Made by a program: the position numbers and the translations under genes. The notes below the pieces were generated by a model. It did not search any database and was not told the origin of the DNA. It saw only the letters and a program-made list of their open reading frames with translations. From Chenopodium formosanum (lineage: Eukaryota; Streptophyta; Magnoliopsida; Caryophyllales; Amaranthaceae), in NCBI GenBank assembly GCA_024500155.1, contig CM044877.1, positions 67,722,001-67,786,000 on the forward strand: DNA of 64,000 nucleotides. Reading direction: 5' to 3'. Numbering within the stretch: the stretch's first letter is position 1; each line of letters begins with the position of its first letter. This document shows positions 28,723 through 39,892 of the stretch, piece by piece.

Positions 28723-29071
28723 TTACTATAGTTAAGTTTCACATTATAGTGGTTTGTTATTTTAATAGTTTTGCATATGTTTGGAGCTATTTTCATTCTC
28801 ATTTGTAATATATTAATATTTTGGCATTTTAAAAGTTTTGAATATTTGTAGAATGTTTTGCAAATTATGTTAAGAATTTTTTTATAGCTTTAAATATTTG
28901 TCTTAGTTAATTTTTATTTTTTTATTTTAAGTAATTATATAGTATACAATTAGCGAATTATTTTTGTATAAGATGTGTTCGTTTAATAGAAATTATCTTG
29001 TAAAAAAAAAGGACATACCATGAGATGACATGTGTCATTGTTTGTGTGTCTTTTAGTATATAAGTTATTGA
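28273..29071 (-). mobile_element. Helitron-like non-autonomous element
   Basis: On the minus strand the 5' end reads TCAATAACTTATATACTAAA preceded by A. The 3' end is ACCGTGCATGACATGGG (a short hairpin), then AACTAACCTAG followed by T. TC...hairpin...CTAG inserted between A and T is the Helitron rule. A second copy of each terminus lies at 63297 and 63603. The element has no RepHel frame and contains an (AAT)n tract. Confidence 0.5.
28640..28722. repeat. (AAT)n microsatellite
   Basis: About 27 uninterrupted AAT units lie inside the Helitron-like element. Leu-repeat frames across it are artefacts. Confidence 0.95.
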
Positions 29072-29127
29072 TTGATTAATGATTATTGATGATTGATTGA
29101 TTTCGTGTCTATGGTTTTTCTTGATAA

Positions 29128-29467
29128 GAGCATCTCCAATGGCAGGCTACAATGCTTTGTAGCTTGCTTTTCCACATCAATTTCTAAGCTACAACACTTT
29201 TTAAGCAACAAATTGTTCCAATGGTAAGCCACAACATATTGTAGTTTGCAAAAAATAAAATTTTAAAAAATAATAGATAATTATACACATGTTACAATAT
29301 GAGTGGGGATTATTTAATTTATCTCTTTTTCAATCAAGCATGTAGCTTGGTTGGGCTACAATTGCTTGCATGTTGCTCAATTTTTTATTCTCCAATGGTA
29401 AGCATGTAGCTAGGAACTTTATTTAAATTGCGAGCAAGTCCTTATAATTGAACCATTGGAGATGCTC
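29128..29467. mobile_element. Tourist-like (PIF/Harbinger) MITE, TAA TSD
   Basis: Ends GAGCATCTCCAATGG and CCATTGGAGATGCTC form a perfect 15-bp inverted repeat flanked by TAA (29125-29127, 29468-29470). The interior contains TGTAGCTTG/CAAGCTACA words in both orientations. Length is 340 bp. Confidence 0.85.
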
Positions 29468-29470
29468 TAA

Positions 29471-29963
29471 GATTCATTTTGAATTTTAATTAGAAAGGTA
29501 GGGGATGAATAGTTAAGGGAAATTATAAAGGGGCATTTTAATATTTTGTTAAGTTTCCCTTTCCAATATTTTTTTAACCAATTAACGTGAATAAGGTCAT
29601 TTGGAAGATACATAAGTTAGCAAGGATTATTTTGTTAAAAAAGAAGAAAAAAAAGCGGAACCATTCCAATCATTCAACATAGTAAAATTTAGGGGGCTTC
29701 TATTGAAAAAAAAAATTTAAATAAAAATTATTTTATATCTAAGACGGTGAAAAAATGTGTAATCTGTGTGACATATTGTGTGGTCGGTTGACACACACCA
29801 AAATGATGATTAGGCAACTCTTAACTAATCAAGTAATATTTTATCAAGTAATCCTTGACTGAGTATCCTATAACCAAGCAAGCAATCCTTGACCAATTAA
29901 CCCCGGCCACACCCATGTCGTATTATTTACAACTACAAGTACATATTTGTTATACCTTATACC
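29471..29963. other. AT-rich spacer with short local duplications
   Basis: No gene seen. TCAAGTAAT...CCTTGAC and CAAGCAATCCTTGACC are repeated between 29828 and 29898. Confidence 0.4.
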
Positions 29964-29981
29964 ATAAACTTCTTAAAAATT

Positions 29982-30102
29982 GAGAGTGAGGGATAGCTCA
30001 AGTGGTTAGAGCTTCCCTCCCGATTTCAGGATATCATGGGATCAATTCTCACCCCCACCCTTGTGGCCCTCTAAACACCAAAATAAATAAATAAATAAAT
30101 AA
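29982..30102 (+). mobile_element. tRNA-derived SINE (family A), 18-bp TSD
   Basis: It reads GAGAGTGAGGGATAGCTCAA (A box TAGCTCAAGTGG), then CCCTCCCGATTTCAGG, B-box-like GGGATCAATTCTC, CCACCCTTGTGGCCCTCTAA and an (AAAT)n tail. ATAAACTTCTTAAAAATT flanks it perfectly (29964-29981, 30103-30120). It is the best-preserved family A copy here. Confidence 0.88.
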
Positions 30103-30120
30103 ATAAACTTCTTAAAAATT

Positions 30121-30609
30121 TGTGAAGAGTATACTAAATAAAACCTCCAAGTCTCCAACCAATATAATAATATAATATACCTACCAAATTTATTGTTTTG
30201 GCCCCATATTTGATTTTTTTTTTTTTTTTTTTTTACGGAATAGTTTTGCTTTTCTTGAATAGAACTTTAACACCTAATTATTGCTCCTTTTCCTCCAGTT
30301 AATTGCCTCCTTCTCCATCCTCCCTTCTCATCCATTGAAATCTACTCACTCAAATCATCAAACACAACTCGACAACTCGCGCTCAACACGTGAAAGGACG
30401 AATGATCAAGAATGGTACATATAATTGACAAAGGAAACAAAGAGGATCCCCTGTTTCATTGTTTTCAAATGTCTAATTGTTTGTCTTTTGGCTTAATAAC
30501 AACTTTGGGCTTCCAATCATATCAATATCGGTCATCCAACTACCAAACATAAGGTGCAAACGTTTTAACTCTGCCTATTTTGTTCAATTTCAGCAATTTT
30601 TTATTTTTA

Positions 30610-30681
<72 letters not shown>

Positions 30682-30712
30682 TTTTGGGTTGGTCTTAATT
30701 TTGATTAATAAT
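30121..30712. other. AT-rich spacer with an (ATT)n microsatellite
   Basis: A poly(T) of about 24 lies at 30208-30233 and an (ATT)n run at about 30610-30681. No gene was found. Confidence 0.5.
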
Positions 30713-31274
30713 TGTTAGATTATGGCAAACTCCTCAAATTGGTATTGATACCATTAATCAGTATACATAGAGTTCAAAAACTTTTGTATACATCCGGTTT
30801 ACACTAATATTAGTGTACATCGAGCAGTATCAAGGTAACTTTTAGCTAATTTTAGGGTAATTTTTTGTCTTTTTTTGGGTAACTTTAAACATAATACAAT
30901 TTTTATATAAATCAACAACAAGAAAAGTTTTATAAAGGTAATTTAATTACATTCAATCACTAATAATTGATTTTTAGTCATTTAAAATGTGATTCTTTAC
31001 TAATAAAGCGTAGATAATTTTTATTTTAATTGGGTTACTTTAACGCATATTGGGGTAACTTTTATTCATTTCAGGGGTAACTTTTAATCACTTTAGGTTA
31101 TCTTTATAATGGATGTACAATAATTATTGTACACCCGATTTTTTTAAAAGTTTGTGCATAGAGTTTTACAAGACTAACCCTAATCATGTTAGGGAACCTC
31201 ATGCGATAAAAATACAAACTATACTCAAAGTCTATATCTGCAACAAATATTATCTTAAATATAATATTATATCA
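30713..31274 (-). repeat. Copia-3 3' LTR interrupted by a MITE
   Basis: On the plus strand it starts TGTTAGATTATGGCAAAC and ends ATAATATTATATCA just before CACCCCCG, the complement of the polypurine tract. Without the insert and one TSD copy it is about 171 bp, close to the Copia-2 LTR. Confidence 0.75.
30775..31156. mobile_element. Mutator-like MITE, perfect 9-bp TSD
   Basis: CATAGAGTT flanks both sides (30766-30774, 31157-31165). The ends CAAAAACTTTTG and the complement of AAAAGTTTGTG continue into palindromes (ACACTAATATTAGTGT on the left, GTACAATAATTATTGTAC on the right). The interior contains about six copies of GGGTAACTTTTA-like words. A 9-bp duplication is typical of MULEs. Confidence 0.75.
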
Positions 31275-31908
31275 CACCCCCGCATTCATAGCGGGGTGGA
31301 GGTCATGCGTTAAGACCGGATCTTAAATCCAAAAATAAGTCTCGTGGAAGGCCTTTGTGAAAATGTCGGCAAATTGAAACCTGGTAGGAACATGTAGACA
31401 CCGAACATGACCCAGCCCAACCTTCTCTCAAACAAAATGAATATCCATCTCCACATGCTTGGTACATTGGTGTTGAACCAGGTTGCTAGACACATAGCTA
31501 GATAGCACTGATATTATCACAATAAACAATAGTAGCCCGACGAAGAGGACAATGAAGCTCAAGTAACATATTACAAAGCCAACAAGCCTCAAAAACAACA
31601 TTAGCGACGCTTCGATATTCTTCTTCCGTACTCAGTTCGATTGGGGTAAAGTAGGTTAACCAAGAAACGGGTTGTCCCCCAGAAAGCAATAGTAACCCGA
31701 CTTTAAACGACGAGTATCGAGACAACCTCCCCAGTGAGTGTCAATATAAGTAATCAAACGAGTCAGAGCAGACAGATATAAATATAATTCATGATTAATG
31801 ATACTCTGAATTTACGCAGAATGCGATCTAACGCATCATAATGCAAGATTCCTGGAATAATACATGAAAAGACTTACTTGCTATACCGCATAAGCAATAT
31901 CTGACTTA

Positions 31909-32180
31909 CACTTTGTTTGGATAGGAAGAAATGGAAGGAAAAGAAGAGAAGAGAAATGGAGGGGGACAAAATATCTTGTTTGGGTAAAAGGTTGGGGGAA
32001 GGAAGGGGAAGGAGAGGGAGGGATCCATTTTCCCTCTCTCTTTAATAACCATAATATCTCCAAAATTGGAGAGATTTGGAGGGAAAATGGAGCTCACCTC
32101 CCCCTCCCTTTCTTTTCCCTCCCCTTCCTCTATTTTCCCTCCCCTTCTTTTCCTTCCTTCTTTGTTATCCAAACAAAGCG
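31909..32180. mobile_element. Tourist-like (PIF/Harbinger) MITE, TTA TSD
   Basis: CACTTTGTTTGGATA and TATCCAAACAAAGCG form the inverted ends, with TTA on each side (31906-31908, 32181-32183). The interior is strongly strand-asymmetric, with a GGAAGG purine half and a CCTTCC pyrimidine half. It interrupts the reverse transcriptase region of Copia-3. Confidence 0.8.
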
Positions 32181-34065
32181 TTAGTGAAAGTGAGATACTA
32201 AATAACCCTTGCTAAACTGCGGTATAGAGTAGGATCTTGGAATGATGGTCTCGAATTTGCACTAGTTTTAGACTTAGTATCAATAGGAGTTGTTGCGGGT
32301 ATGCAAAGGCCATACCTGCATGCTCTAAGATCTCTTGTGCATATTTCTATTGGGATAAAGGTAAAAATGAGATTTACAAGTCACTACAATGCCTAAAAAA
32401 GTAAAAAGTATCTCAAAGGCCCCATGTCAATCTGACATAATATAAACTCAATTTATAACTCAAAAATGATTCATGCTCGCAACTTGTCATCAGAAGTGAC
32501 TAATATAATGTTATCAACATAGAGAAGCAAATATGTCATATCATTACCTTGTCGAAAATTAAAAGGGATTGTCACTCTTAACAATAACAAACCCCATTTT
32601 TATAAAAAATTCCCAAATCATTAGTACCAAGCTCGCAGACCTTGTTTTAAACCATATGAGTCTTGCGAAGCCGACAAAAATATATAATTGGGTGTTTTGT
32701 CGATCAACAAAGCCCGAAGGTTGACGCATATAAATAGTTTCCTGTAAGCCTGTAAGTCACCATGTAAGAAGACATTTTAGACATCTAATTGATGAATAAA
32801 CCACTTCCTAGCCATAACTAAATTAAGAAAAATACGAATAGTAGTCATTTTAACTACCAGACACTAATAGTCTCATCACAATATACACCTTCCTGTGACC
32901 TACCATCACAAAGAAGCTGAGCTCTGTGCCTTTCTAGGTCACTATTAGACTTGTATATATTTGTGTTTAAACAACTACATATAATTAATAATATTCACTC
33001 CTGTAGGCTTATGCACCAAATTTCAAGTCCCTGTTTTAAATAATGCACTATATTCATCAGTCATTGTCGTATTACAATTTTGGTCATTTAAGCTTTGTTT
33101 GCAAGTTTTGGGTAGCGGTGATTTATGTGGAGCTGACATGGCATAATGCGCATATATGGCATTGTGCTTGAATATGCCGTAGTGAGAGCGGGTTTGCATT
33201 TGAGGTGAGTTAAGAGTAAAGGGTAAAGGTGAAGGGTCAACTCGTTGGTGTGATCCAAGTGATCGAAGAATGGGTTGTGGTAGTTGCAAACCTTGCTGGG
33301 CCAGGAGAAAAAACCCTCTTATTGGACCGTTGGAGAACCAACATGCGCTGGGCCAGTGGCAATCAGTGGTGTTTGGGTCACTGAGTTGCTCTCTAGGCTA
33401 CGAGCATGATGCGCTGGGCCTAGCGAGGGGGGAGATGCCATGCTAGAGATGTTAGGCTGTTAAGACTAAGTAAAGCTGGGGCCAAAATGCTGTTTGGGTG
33501 CATGTGTGGGCTTGTGTTTGAAGCATAGTGGCGTGGGTCAGTGTAGGTGAAGCGTCCCTTTTGCCCAAATATTATTACTCTTCAAGCTATATTGACCCAG
33601 AATTTGACGAGGAAATGAGGTCTCATTGAAGGTGACATGATGAGGCAATATGACTTTATTTGTGTAAAGGTTAAGGAACCTATATCTACAATGATTGGTG
33701 GGTATGTAGCCCAAAAATAAGAAAGGGGTAGATCTAGGAGCAAGTTTATGAGGAGTTGTAGAAGATATATTTGGGAAATAGAGATAACCAAAGACACGAA
33801 AATGGGCATACGAAGAAATCATTTTTCTTTTAGCTTTTCCATTTTTTCACATAAAAAAGTTTAAATGGTTCATTGTCAAATTCATGTCCATGGTTACTTT
33901 AGAAAGATTTGATGGGACACTTAAACAGAGTTTGTACATATTGGCAAAAATCTTACAAGGTTTGAAAAGCTTGAGACTTATAACTAAGAGGAATGGTCCA
34001 TACATAATGAGTATAATATAATGATCAGGAAGAACTAAATAATATTTGTTGCCATTAATATTACT

Positions 34066-34315
34066 AATCGGCGATGTCCAATGATCAGCATGAATTATGT
34101 CAAAAGCATATGAAGTATTACTATTTGAATAATAAAAAGGTAGTCTAGTATGTTTCTTAATCAAACAAGAATTAAAAAAAATTGTGTTGTTGCCATTAAT
34201 ACTACTAATCGGTGATGTCCAATGATCAACATGAATTATGTCAAAAGCAAGTGAAGTATTGCTATTTGAATAATAAAAAGGTAGTCTAGTATGTTTCTTA
34301 ATCTGACAAGAATTA
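34066..34315 (-). repeat. tandem duplication (about 125-140 bp) in the Copia-3 integrase
   Basis: Two consecutive units both read ACTAATCGG-GATGTCCAATGATCA through AAAAAGGTAGTCTAGTATG to AATTAAAAAAA. Translated, the integrase segment KKHTRLPFYYSNSNTS to HWTSPIS appears twice. A simple A/AAAT repeat follows at 34314-34368. Confidence 0.85.
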
Positions 34316-35840
34316 AAAAAAAAAAAAAATAAAAAATAAAAAATAAATAAATAAATAAATAAATAAATTGAGTTATGCTCTTTATTACAATCCATGAAAT
34401 TTCTACTACTATGAAAAATTTAATGAAAACGCTCCTAGATGTCCCAGACAATTATGTCAAATGGAAGGAAATACGGCCGTAAGAGAAATGGCTGAGTATG
34501 AAGATGGATTTGTGGTGGTGATTGGATAAAGATCCCTCAAAGTATTGTACCTCGTTATTATTTTCCATGTGTGAAATGTTTCACAAAAAATAGTCAAAAT
34601 GATCGAACTCAATAGAAAACCGAATTGTCAGAAGTATATTAACGAACATAAATTAGGTTTTATTATTTGTGGAGCTGATAAGACATTTCAGAAGTTCAAT
34701 TTGGTTAAGGGGAGGGTGGTATGACCATAACAAGAAATTAGAATACTATGACCATTGCTTACTAAAATATGATTCGCAATGCTTAAATTAAAAATGGGGA
34801 AGAGATTACCTGAGTCATTTGTCATGTGAGAGGATGCCTGGACTCGAATCCATGTACCTTCCATCATCTGAGTTAGTCAACATCATAGTAGAGAAAGCAA
34901 TTTCGATATCTGTAAGGGTTACGAAAGAACCGTATCCACTTGGAGTCGCCATGTAGGCTTGTTGATGGGCTCGATTGATAGAATTCTATGTGGTTTTCCA
35001 AAATAGAAGATTGCTTCCCGTAGTAGGGATGAGGAAAAGGTCGAGCTACCTACCGCTAACCAGTAGCTCATTGTGGTGGAGGTTAGGAAAACCCATATTA
35101 TTGGCGTGGGCCAGCCTACTAAGGGGTTGTGTTATTGTTATTGGGTGCACTTTGTTGTTGTGGTTGGGCAAGCTTGTTAGACTTGGATGGGGTTTGACCT
35201 CTTCCATGCCCATGACCACAGTCGGCCTTGTCTCCCTTGCCGGTGCCTCTATCAACACCTCGTCTTCGCGACCTGGTACTTGCTACTGCTGTTTAGATCT
35301 GGTTGAAGGAGCTAAATCCATTTGGGCTACAAACAATTGAGATAATGATGGCTTATCGTTTGAGCACCCGGTTTCTTCAAGAAGAAGGTGAGAACAAGAT
35401 ATCTCAAAACTAGGTAGTGGTTTGGTCCGTGCAAAGATTCTAGCGACGTTATCGTACTCCATGTTACGAAGGTCAGCTATGGGCCGCATCACGAGCATCT
35501 GCTCGAAGACCGGATGATCAACGCTGGAAAGTTGATATTTGAGGCGCTTTAAATGTTTATAGTAGATTGATACATCCGAAAAAGATGTAAAATGAAGGTT
35601 AGTGAATTGTTTTTAATGGTAGAGGGCTTGAGTCATCTTGTTAACTTGAAAGATTGCCTTGAGTTTATCCCACACTTGTTGCCATATCTCCTTTGGAGAG
35701 AACCATTTGGAGAAGATCGGTAGAAATAGTGCCATAAATCCATTATTGCTTGACAATATTGTCAAGGTGCCGCCATAAGGAGTTCGAAATTCTGGTAGGT
35801 TAAGGCATTTTGGAACTTATATGGTCAAGAAAGTTGTAAG

Positions 35841-36132
35841 TGTAATACCCCTCATGATTGCTTAAAAAGGATTTCATATACTACTCATATTAACAAGATG
35901 CATCTTCCTTTTAGGGAGCTCATATGCTAAGTTACTCCGTAGTTAAGCGTGCTTGGATGAGAGTAGTCTTGGGATAAGTGATCTCGTGGGATGTTTTCCT
36001 GGGGTGCACATGATTGAGGACAAAAATGCGTCGAAAGGACTCGTGTTGGTCTTTGGGGGCAGTTTTTGGTCCTTGATACACATTTTGTCATAAGAGGCCC
36101 TTTCCTAATTTGTTTGGGGTCGGGGTGTTATA
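35841..36132 (+). mobile_element. solo Cassandra-type TRIM LTR containing a 5S rRNA-like segment
   Basis: The 292-bp unit begins TGTAATACCCCTC and ends GGGGTCGGGGTGTTATA, flanked by a perfect 5-bp TSD GTAAG (35836-35840, 36133-36137). Its middle (about 35890-36009) matches plant 5S rRNA in its 3' two-thirds: GTAGTTAAGCGTGCTTGGAT, then GAGAGTAGTCTTGGGAT, GTGATCTCGTGGGA and GGGGTGCA. Cassandra elements are the known LTR retroelements with 5S sequence and pol III promoter in the LTR. Only one LTR remains, so internal DNA was lost by LTR-LTR recombination (inferred). Confidence 0.82.
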
Positions 36133-36422
36133 GTAAGCATAAACCTCAAATAATTCCTCTTACTTTGAGTATTATACGATCTGATGATCAAGAATCAACG
36201 GAATGTAGTTTTGATATTGCTCACCTAGAGAGCGGGGGAAATTGCATGTGGAGATGGTGGCGGTGGTTGGTTGTCACTGTCTTCTGTCGTAGTGATAGAA
36301 CACCATTGCTAACAAACAAACGAGAGAGATTTGTGCATTGTGCAGAAAAGAGGTGAGCACTGATCTCAAGAAAAAATGAAATAAAATAACGAAAGAGATT
36401 AAAACTCAAATTGTTGTATCCA

Positions 36423-36889
36423 TGTAAGAATTCTGGAATACACCTCAAAGTGGAGAGTGTATCATTGATAAATATATACATTTTTTGCAAGACTAGTCGT
36501 AATCATAATGTTAGGAAACTTAGTACGATAAGAGTACTAACTATTCACGAAGTCTATCTAAATATGCGACAAACATTATCCTTGAAAATACTTCCTCCGT
36601 TCCCAAAACGTCGACCCTTTTGGGTTAATTTTGCAGTTATTAAGAAACTTAAATATAATGAAATAAAAACATATTGAAAAGATAAATGTACACGGTGTTT
36701 GTAAAAAAAGTAGCGAGATAAAGTATTAAAAATACATGAAAAAACAAAATTTTATATGGGGAAGCTAATTTTGCACAAATATTGTTGTAAATTGGTGGAT
36801 ATTTTAATGCAAATAGGTCGATCATTTTGGGACTAAAATGAGGCCAAAGGATCAAGGTTTTAGGGACGGAGGGAGTATAATATCTATGG
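36423..36889 (-). repeat. Copia-3 5' LTR interrupted by a Stowaway MITE
   Basis: On the plus strand it starts TGTAAGAATTCTGGAATAC and, after the MITE, ends AATATCTATGG. The adjoining primer site (minus TGGATACAACAA) is badly decayed. Similarity to the 3' LTR includes CAAGACTAGTCGTAATCAT. Confidence 0.65.
36591..36875. mobile_element. Stowaway MITE in the Copia-3 5' LTR
   Basis: Ends CTTCCTCCGTTCCCAAAACG and TTTTAGGGACGGAGGGAG are flanked by TA on each side (36589-36590, 36876-36877). The length of 285 bp is typical of the family. Confidence 0.85.
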
Positions 36890-37019
36890 ATATAAACCGT
36901 TTTTTTAATTTATTGTTATTATAATATTTTAATTAACTAAACTTTACTTCTTTGAGTATTGTCATTTTCATAATGGTTTTCAAGTACCCTTAGCTTTTTT
37001 GTATGCCTAATGATTCAAT

Positions 37020-38118
37020 GTATTGTGGCCATCAAAAGATGGAATCTACACTGTAAAATCTGGGTATTGGCTTGGAAGGATGGGCTATATCACCGGAGTG
37101 ACTGATGAGGCCGAGAATGTAGCTTGATTTATTATATGGAAGTTAGGAGGCCCTACGAAACTTAGTCATTTCTTGTGGCGAATGTACAAGAGGCGGGTGG
37201 CGGTCAAGCAAAACATATCTCTTGGGATGAGTAGTGTGGGGAGTGTGATGGTGGAGTTGAATCAATCATCCACGTGCTTTTTGATTGTGATGCAGCAAAG
37301 GGTGTCTGGGATACTAGCCCTTTTCGATCTAATTTGAATGATTCTCCTAACTCCTCTTTTAAATTAGCTCAAAGCCAGTCTGGCTTGCAGGTAAGTTAGA
37401 TCGGTATGAATTGTGAGTATTATGTATCCTGGCTTAGTCGCTTTGGTTTCCGAGGAATAAGAGATTTCATGAGGGACTGTCCCTTAATGTTTCTTACACG
37501 ACAACGACCTATGTAAAGCTCGTTAAGGACTATTGTTTGTATGCCAATAAAGAGTCCTCAGACCCATCTCGAAATTCACAATTGTCGACCTTGTCGTCAT
37601 CGATATGGATTCATCCTTCAGAAGGTTTTCTAAAAGTAAATGTCGATGCTCATGTAACTAATTCCTATATGGGATTGTAAGCAGTAGGGAGAAACCACAG
37701 GGGGGGAGTTTGTATTGGACAGTTAGACGAGTTGAGAGTGTGTGGGATGTGGAGTGTACTGATGCAGCCGTAACACATTTTGGGATTTCAGTGGCTAGGC
37801 GACTAGGTGTGGCACGAGTATGGATGGAAGGGGACTCTTTTTTAATGTGTGAGGCAATCTACAGTGGCTCCAGAGGTCCCTCGTCCATTTGTTTAAATTT
37901 ATGATGATATCAGCTTTTTATTACAGTCTTTTGATGATTTGTGTTTTGTTCATATGTTTGGAGGGTAGGTAAAACGGTAACCCACCTTGTGGCAAGATGG
38001 TATACTCGTGATTGTTCGAAGTTTGTCTGTATGGGTCTGTTCCTGCAAAGTCTTGTAATTTTAGAAGATTCTAATTTATAATAAAATGTCTTCCTAATGT
38101 TTCCTCGGGAAAAAAAAA
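37020..38118 (+). pseudogene. 5'-truncated LINE fragment (zf-RVT and RNase H end)
   Basis: The plus strand reads WPSKDGIYTVKSGYWLGRM, LGGPTKLSHFLWRMYKRR and ESIIHVLFDCDAAKGVW, the zinc-binding region that follows reverse transcriptase in plant L1-type LINEs. An RNase H-like part follows (IWIHPSEGFLKVNVDAH; HFGISVARRLGVARVWMEGD at 37780-37840). It ends in a short poly(A) at 38110-38118. Several stops are present. The upstream three-quarters of the element is absent. Confidence 0.7.
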
Positions 38119-38256
38119 GGTTCGTAATGGTTAAGATATACGAAAAAAATAGAAAAGATATTTGGATAAAAAAAAACTAGGGGGAAAATCTTGGGAGTTT
38201 CGAGCTTAGTAACTGCATATGTACAAAATTTTTGGAGTTTACACTCTTGTTTAAGA

Positions 38257-38505
38257 CTCCCTTAGTCTAGAATAACTGAAACTAATGCTGAACTTTTTTC
38301 GGTATTTATATATTTACGTTGACTATAATTTTTTTTTTTACTAATATAAAAAAACATATTTTATTAAAATTATGTTGTATAGTTGAATAGGTATTAATAT
38401 AAAGTTTTGTATATAATTTAACTTTTTTGATAATTTTTATTAATGTTTAATCATATAAAAATAAGGTCAAACTAATGTATTAGCATGTGTGCAAGTTTGA
38501 GGGAG
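38257..38505. mobile_element. Stowaway-like MITE
   Basis: CTCCCTTAGTCTAGAATAAC at the left and TTTGAGGGAG followed by TA at the right; the left flank is GA rather than TA. It is AT-rich and 249 bp. Confidence 0.5.
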
Positions 38506-38544
38506 TAAAAATTAATTGTCCATAGAAAAATTCCTAAAGGATTT

Positions 38545-39876
38545 TGTTGTTTTAATGAATACTACAAGAAGGGGGGGTTGAATTGTAGTATGAGAATTTA
38601 ACCAAACTTTTTGCGGAATTAAAATTAAGTTAGCTAAAGGAACTGAGAGATTAACTAAAGGAACTAAAGAATGCAAGAGAGATTTTACGTGGAAAACTCC
38701 TTGGCCCTATCAAGGAGAAAAACCACGACCACTTGGGATTTTGGGAAAAGAATCTTCACTATAATAGGGCAAATGATCCTATTACAAGCTAAAGACTCAA
38801 ACTCAAGTTCCTCTACGAACTTGAGACCCTGAGGAACAAGTCACCCAACTTGTTACTCTTCTCTTCTCTTTCTCTCTTCTCACTTCTCTGTTCTCTCTTC
38901 TCTTTCTCTTCTCTTTCTCTTCTCTCTCTCTTCTCTTTCTCACACACAAATGTTCACTCGAACTTCCTCATTCCCCAAATTACAACTCGAAAGAAAAACA
39001 AACTCTAGTATAAGAACATTAAAACACTCTAATGAACTTGTGTGGAATTGACACTTGACTCGATTTGAAGCTTGAAAACTTATGTGAGCAAGGTGAAGTT
39101 TTCCATCTGAAATTAACAACTATTTATAGACAAAAATTCGTTTTAGGAAAGCTTCTTTGTGCAGCAAATCCATTACGTCACTACTCCAACCCACTAAGAA
39201 GATCATGCTCCTAAAATTAAGGAAACATGAACTCCTTAATGTGCAAACCCACGACTGAAGAAGAACATGGGAGAGTAGGCCGTAAGTTTTTGGAAAACAT
39301 GGCGATTTTATTTTTTCAGAAGATATTTTCGAAAACAAGAAAATAAAATAAAATCTTTTTGCACAAGATATTTTCGAAATTCTGAAAGAAATAAAATCCC
39401 TTTCAAAAGATAAACGTTTTAGAAAGCAACCGTTTTCCTAAAAACTAGCATGCACAATTTTATCTTCTTAGACCAATTCCACACAGATTTTTCGAGTGCC
39501 ATTTAATATCTTATACTCACATAAATCCTAAAATATAAAAATATATTTAGTCTTCATGTTCTCTGATGAAGCTTCTACTCCAAGGCTTCTGTTCCTTGGG
39601 AGGAACTTCTCTTCTCTGATGAGGCTTCTTCTCTGAAGCTTCTGTTCCCTGAGGGAACCTTCTCTTCTCCAGTCTTCATTTCTAAAGCGCCAGTTCCTGT
39701 GAGGGAACTCTTCTATATGGTTAGCTCTGCTTCTGGCCTTCTTGTTCCTCATGGTATTTTTACAAGACACTTCATTCTCATAGTCTTTGTAACTGAGTAC
39801 ACACTTAAACAATCAAGCACTTATTAGTTTGTAAGTAAGCGAGGTTGTGTCATCATCAAAATCATTAAGTCCAACA
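38545..39876 (-). repeat. SIRE 3' LTR (1332 bp)
   Basis: Minus-strand termini are TGTTGGACTTAATG and CATTAAAACAACA. It holds a long CTCTT-type pyrimidine tract (plus strand 38861-38942) and three GTTCC...GGAAC inverted motifs at about 39590-39700. Confidence 0.92.
38861..38942. repeat. (CTCTT)n-like pyrimidine tract in the LTR
   Basis: The run is made of CTCTT, CTTTCTCTT and CTCTC words on the plus strand, so purine-only on the transcript strand. The other LTR has the same tract at 47985-48066. Confidence 0.85.
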
Positions 39877-39878
39877 AT

Positions 39879-39892
39879 ATTCCCCCTTTTGA
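39879..39892 (-). other. polypurine tract next to the SIRE 3' LTR
   Basis: The minus strand reads AAAAGGGGGAAT immediately before the LTR, the expected primer for plus-strand DNA synthesis. A second copy, AAAAGGGGGAAAAGG, lies about 280 bp upstream at 40160-40175. Confidence 0.75.

Larger units (their letters stand above)
31275..36422 (-). pseudogene. Copia-3 gag-pol pseudogene
   Basis: Fragments in element order: Gag (about 35283-35840, TKPLPSFEISCSHLLLEETG, like LPSFETARSRLLLEET in Copia-1), a Gly/His linker, integrase (TRLPFYYSNSNTS, FDIIHADHWTSPI, NKYYLVLPD, then YFPNISSTTPHKLAPRSTPF and HVTFNETSFP), the TDEYSALFKTGT start of reverse transcriptase (about 33030), and RNase H scraps (STEEEYRSVANVV, IVYCDNISAI) near 31500-31640. 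Stops and shifts occur every 30-100 codons, and the catalytic boxes are not intact. Confidence 0.8.
30713..36889 (-). mobile_element. Copia-3: degraded short-LTR copia element loaded with later insertions
   Basis: The 3' LTR at 30713-31274 and the 5' LTR at 36423-36889 bound a heavily mutated gag-pol read on the minus strand. It is the oldest looking of the related copies. Five later events sit inside it: a MULE-like MITE in the 3' LTR (30775-31156), a Tourist MITE in reverse transcriptase (31909-32180), a segment duplication in integrase (about 34066-34315), a solo Cassandra LTR in gag (35841-36132) and a Stowaway MITE in the 5' LTR (36591-36875). Confidence 0.8.

Noticed and set aside
23667..30102. 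tRNA genes at the A/B-box sites
   Set aside because: The sequences do not fold as tRNAs and have A or AAAT tails and long TSDs, so they are SINEs.
35890..36009. Possible 5S rRNA gene
   Set aside because: Only the 3' two-thirds match, with many changes, and it sits inside an LTR with its own TSD, so it is Cassandra-derived.
36066..36356. 96-codon plus-strand frame
   Set aside because: It crosses the end of the Cassandra LTR into antisense copia gag; no domain supports it.
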